Shown here: one piece after another, positions 60,861-64,000 of the stretch
Numbering within the stretch: the stretch's first letter is position 1
Layout: the number at the start of each line of letters is the position of its first letter
NCBI RefSeq assembly: GCF_051014685.1
Contig: NC_135059.1
Location: 5,394,001-5,458,000 of the forward strand
From: Ptiloglossa arizonensis
Taxonomy: Eukaryota; Arthropoda; Insecta; Hymenoptera; Colletidae
DNA: 64,000 bases
Direction of reading: 5' to 3'
The notes under the pieces: model-generated
Database searches by the model: none
The model's input: only the letters and a program-made list of their open reading frames with translations
Told to the model about the DNA's origin: nothing
Made by a program: the position numbers and the translations under genes

Positions 60861-63339
60861 TTTTGCAGGCCATTTTGCAGTTGTTCTTGTGTCGCGTTAC
60901 GAGGAAACGCGCGAAAGGTTGAAAGGGAAATTATTTTTAATGAAACGTAGGTAGATTAGAAACAAATTAATGTAGCTTCTGTTCGTTTTGGTTTGCCCAT
61001 TTTCTCCAGCATTTTGCGTTAGTGGAGTATCGAAATACGATTAGTGTCAATATAGAGTATTGCACTGAAACATTTCAACAGCTGGCCAACATTATCAGGA
61101 CAATTCCAATTGTCCACTTATCTCCTTCTAAATTTAATCTTACACTTTTTACTACACAAATATGTTGTTTCCAAGAATATGATCCACATCTGTGGCAATT
61201 ATAAGGCTAGCATTTTCTTCCCGAGATTAATTAAGAATTTAATTTCAATTTTCAAGAAACGATCGTAATTACCTCAACCTGCTCCAGTACTTGTGAAAAT
61301 GAGCTAGTCAGTTTTATATCGTTTGCCATGATAGTTAAAACGAATGTTATGGCTATCTCAATTACACAGGGTGGTCTACCAAGAACTGTCAGTTAAATTA
61401 CTCGAAGATCGTTTGTTGTATGAAAAAATATTTCAAACGAAAGTTGTAGGATACGAAGTTTTGCTGTTATTACAGCGTGTAATGTTACAATTGATAATTT
61501 ATAAAATACGTATCGTTAACATTTATTCGTATGCACGTGCGTTGGTTATAACATTTTTACCATCTTTTAAAATGAATATTATTCAACGAATATCTTGATG
61601 AGTATTATTAATCGATGAATAAAAATTACTATATGGTAATATTTGATTAATTCGTATCGGTAATAGTTTCGTTCGATTGATCGATCGGTTAACGATTATG
61701 GTTTTATCGATTAAAACTGTACACCGTAACTTAAAAGAGCGTTTTAAAATTTCGTCCCTAAAAATAATCGTAATTAATTTAATCGGCCAATTACTGAAAT
61801 TAATTGCTACGGGGCGATTCACGATTAACGTAATCGTTGGCTCTTGAGAGATTTTACGATCAACCCTTTGACTCCGGCCTGCTTGAAACTAAAAGCGTTT
61901 CATGGTGTATGAAACGAGACAGTTACTATGCTAGGTTACGAAACGTTCTTGGCGCTTGGTACGGGAAATGTGTTTACGGCACGAGTAACGTTTCGTTGGA
62001 AGTTTTTCTTCGTAAACTGCATCGAAGTGGTTTACCGCAAAAATAAATTCAATAAACGGAATATAGCCCACGGGTGTACATCCACGGGTTAATTTCGGTA
62101 ACTGGAACAAGCTGTAATTCTTTTTTAACCGAACACGTTTGAAACTTGTTATAAAAAGAAGTTGAATCTCGGATTGAGAACTATCTCTCGATTCTACCAT
62201 TATTCATCGTGCAACGTTGCAAGCGCAATAATGCACATTCTTTACACGTTTCTTTTCAATAGAACCGTACCTTCTTTTTGCACAAATTGATGAAGTTTAT
62301 CGATAAATTGTGAAAGCTTTTCAAAAAAAATTCTTTTCATTCAAATTCCACGTTGGTTACATCCACGTGAGTTCATTCCTACACCGAAGAACGCTACAAA
62401 AATATTTTCCAAGATTAACTTCTTTTTACAAAGTGCTAACTTATTCGTTTGTCGTTTACAATGGTACACACAATCATGGTCTTTTACCTATTGCACTCAA
62501 AGTTATAATTGTTCGTTAACGACCAGAGCCTGTAAAATTGTTACCCGCTCGTCTCCTGTTCGTCTATTGAATCTCGAATAACGAACGATCGATTTTCATC
62601 GGGATTTCATCCGATCGATGGTGCACCGCAAGCGAACCAGGCCAGGAAGACGCGGCAAAACGCGTGCGTCCCCGCGCGAGAGACACTAGCGGAGAAATCC
62701 AGTTTCATGGCCGATGGAATCGGTATTGAGCATCGAGACGCTTCGCGTCGCCCTTAGCGACGCGATTTCGTTTTTATTGGACGCCTGGCAGACGGCGTTT
62801 CGATGTGTAAGCGGTGAACAGAAAACGCTTCGGATTCTCTTTTTATCGTAAGTGTGGCGCGGTACGGAACGGGACAGGGTCGGTTCGGTTCGGTTGAAAT
62901 ATGTTCGAGCTGGTTGAAATGTTCGCGCTGAGCTCGCAAGAAATCGAACGATCGGGAAGGGAACGGTTTCGCGCGTTGTTGGGAATCTGTAAATTATTGT
63001 TTGGCCGGGTAACGTTACGGGTAATCGTGGCTAATATTTGCGCAGCCCATTACGCGCGATCGGTTTTTAGATGTCCTTAAAAGGATAATACATGATAAAA
63101 TATTCGCTTTATGTGCACGTTTGAATGGCTGCGGTCGAATGTGCGCAATCAGTCACTGTTTTGTGCTCGCTTGCCGGGTTTCTCTCGTTAGCCTCAAGGC
63201 CACCGCAAGAGCAATAAGATCTCATTTGAAAGAAAGGCCAAGGCAGACTCCGGGGATTGATACGTTAAGGTAATCTCAAGCAAACAGAATCGTAGAATCG
63301 ACGAGAACGTTACGAGCAAACGCTTCGTACGGAGGTGCC
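60861..63339. other. Non-coding stretch
   Basis: AT-rich to 62.5 kb, CpG-rich at 62.6-63.1 kb. Two sequences resembling piggyBac-like ends, CAACCCTTTGACTCCGGCC at 61,862 and CATCCACGGGTTAA at 62,080, might bound a ~230-bp element, but the ends match poorly. No supported gene. Confidence 0.35.
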
Positions 63340-63630
63340 CTCCCATGGAAACGTAGCACTACGTGGTCTACGTTTGCAGAATTAGTGTCGAAATGGTAGT
63401 AGAGCGTTCTCTGTAACTTTCAAGAGCGTAGATCTAGGCATTTGAGTCGTTTCTCGAGTTCTACTTAAAAATGTAGTACTACGTGGTCTATGTTTTCCGA
63501 ATTCTAGTCGAAAATATAGTAGAACATTCTTTGGAATTTTCTTTGAAAACGTAGATCTATGTATTTGGATCTCGAGTTCTACTTAAAAACGTAGTACTAC
63601 GTGGTCTACGTTTTCCGAAATCTAGTCGAA
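63340..63630. repeat. ~119-bp tandem repeat, about 2.4 copies
   Basis: Units start with ACGTAGTACTACGTGGTCTA at 63,351, 63,471 and 63,589. Each contains the palindrome GTAGTACTAC (except unit 1, GTAGCACTAC) followed by CGTTTTCCGAATTCTAGTCG. Confidence 0.9.
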
Positions 63631-63702
63631 CGAAGTTTCAAACATGTCAAATTGATCCCTTTGACGATTCCAGTGTCAATATACCTTCCTATAATAATCA
63701 AT
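63630..63702 (-). repeat. Dispersed repeat, inverted partner of 37,576
   Basis: Reverse complement reads ATTATTATAGGAAGGTATAT, TGACACTGGAATCGTCAAAG, GGATCAATTTGACATGTTTG. Lies directly after the 119-bp tandem repeat. Confidence 0.7.
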
Positions 63703-64000
63703 GTTTACCAATGTACCACGTGATTGGTATTTTTCTCGGTTTCACTCGTAACGTTCAATGTTTCGCCATCCTCCAGTTTTACTGGGAGACACTGGAACAA
63801 TCTTCCACTTTCCTCGTGCATCGTCTGTCTCCGAAAAAGGTATTTCGTAACGCAGCAGCGGTTTCGAGGGCAAAGGGCCACGCTTAAGGCCGATCTCTTT
63901 TTCCACTACCGGTTGGCTGTCGCATCGAGTTTCAGCGTGTTCCGTGTTTCCCCGGCACTCTCCCTTTTCGTCGTGGGAGACACATATAGTCGAGTGTTTC
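63703..64000. other. Non-coding stretch to window end
   Basis: Nothing recognisable; GC-richer toward the edge. Confidence 0.4.

Overview
This is AT-rich nuclear DNA from an insect, most likely a hymenopteran (ant, bee or wasp). Evidence: one clearly intron-containing gene, very sparse coding DNA, CpG-rich islands in AT-rich flanks, short Tc1/mariner-type MITEs with TA target sites, piggyBac-type ends at TTAA sites, and a nuclear copy of an AT-rich insect mitochondrial 16S rRNA segment. There is no sign of a bacterial, viral or plasmid genome. The order-level assignment is inference from repeat style.

Left end (1-4,514): one gene on the minus strand. Four coding exons (4512-4332, 3584-3118, 2484-1786, 1344-1300) join in phase through GT-AG introns to give a 463-residue type II membrane protein. 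It has a short basic N-terminus, one membrane segment, a long coiled coil and an acidic disordered tail, which is the architecture of the Golgi membrane protein family GOLM1/GOLM2 (GP73/CASC4). An acceptor just before the ATG shows that the 5'UTR is spliced, so the promoter lies further right; CpG-rich islands near 11.05-11.35 kb or 13.25-13.6 kb are candidates. The last 1.3 kb (1-1299) is probably 3'UTR and carries a long CT/GA microsatellite.

Rest of the window (4.5-64 kb): no complete gene is convincing. Two plus-strand segments look like first exons: 15,064-15,539 and 45,833-46,074. Each has an initiator-like element, a CpG-rich leader, an ATG and a strong GTGAGT donor, and neither has a visible downstream exon. 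They could be alternative starts of one or more genes whose bodies lie beyond the right edge, which would make most of the window intron. A decayed protein-like region lies at 28.19-29.54 kb.

Repeats dominate the remainder: eleven copies or fragments of a ~136-bp mariner-type MITE; a 244-bp piggyBac-type MITE at 42.03 kb; a piggyBac transposase scrap at 36.7 kb; a tandem array resembling piggyBac ends at 22.26-22.65 kb; a coding-like 145-181-bp tandem repeat with a Cys motif at 27.27-27.74 kb; a 22-bp hairpin minisatellite at 52.0-52.5 kb; a 10-bp minisatellite at 56.35-57.0 kb; and a ~119-bp tandem repeat at 63.34-63.63 kb. I found no tRNA, CRISPR array, recognisable miRNA or intact transposase.
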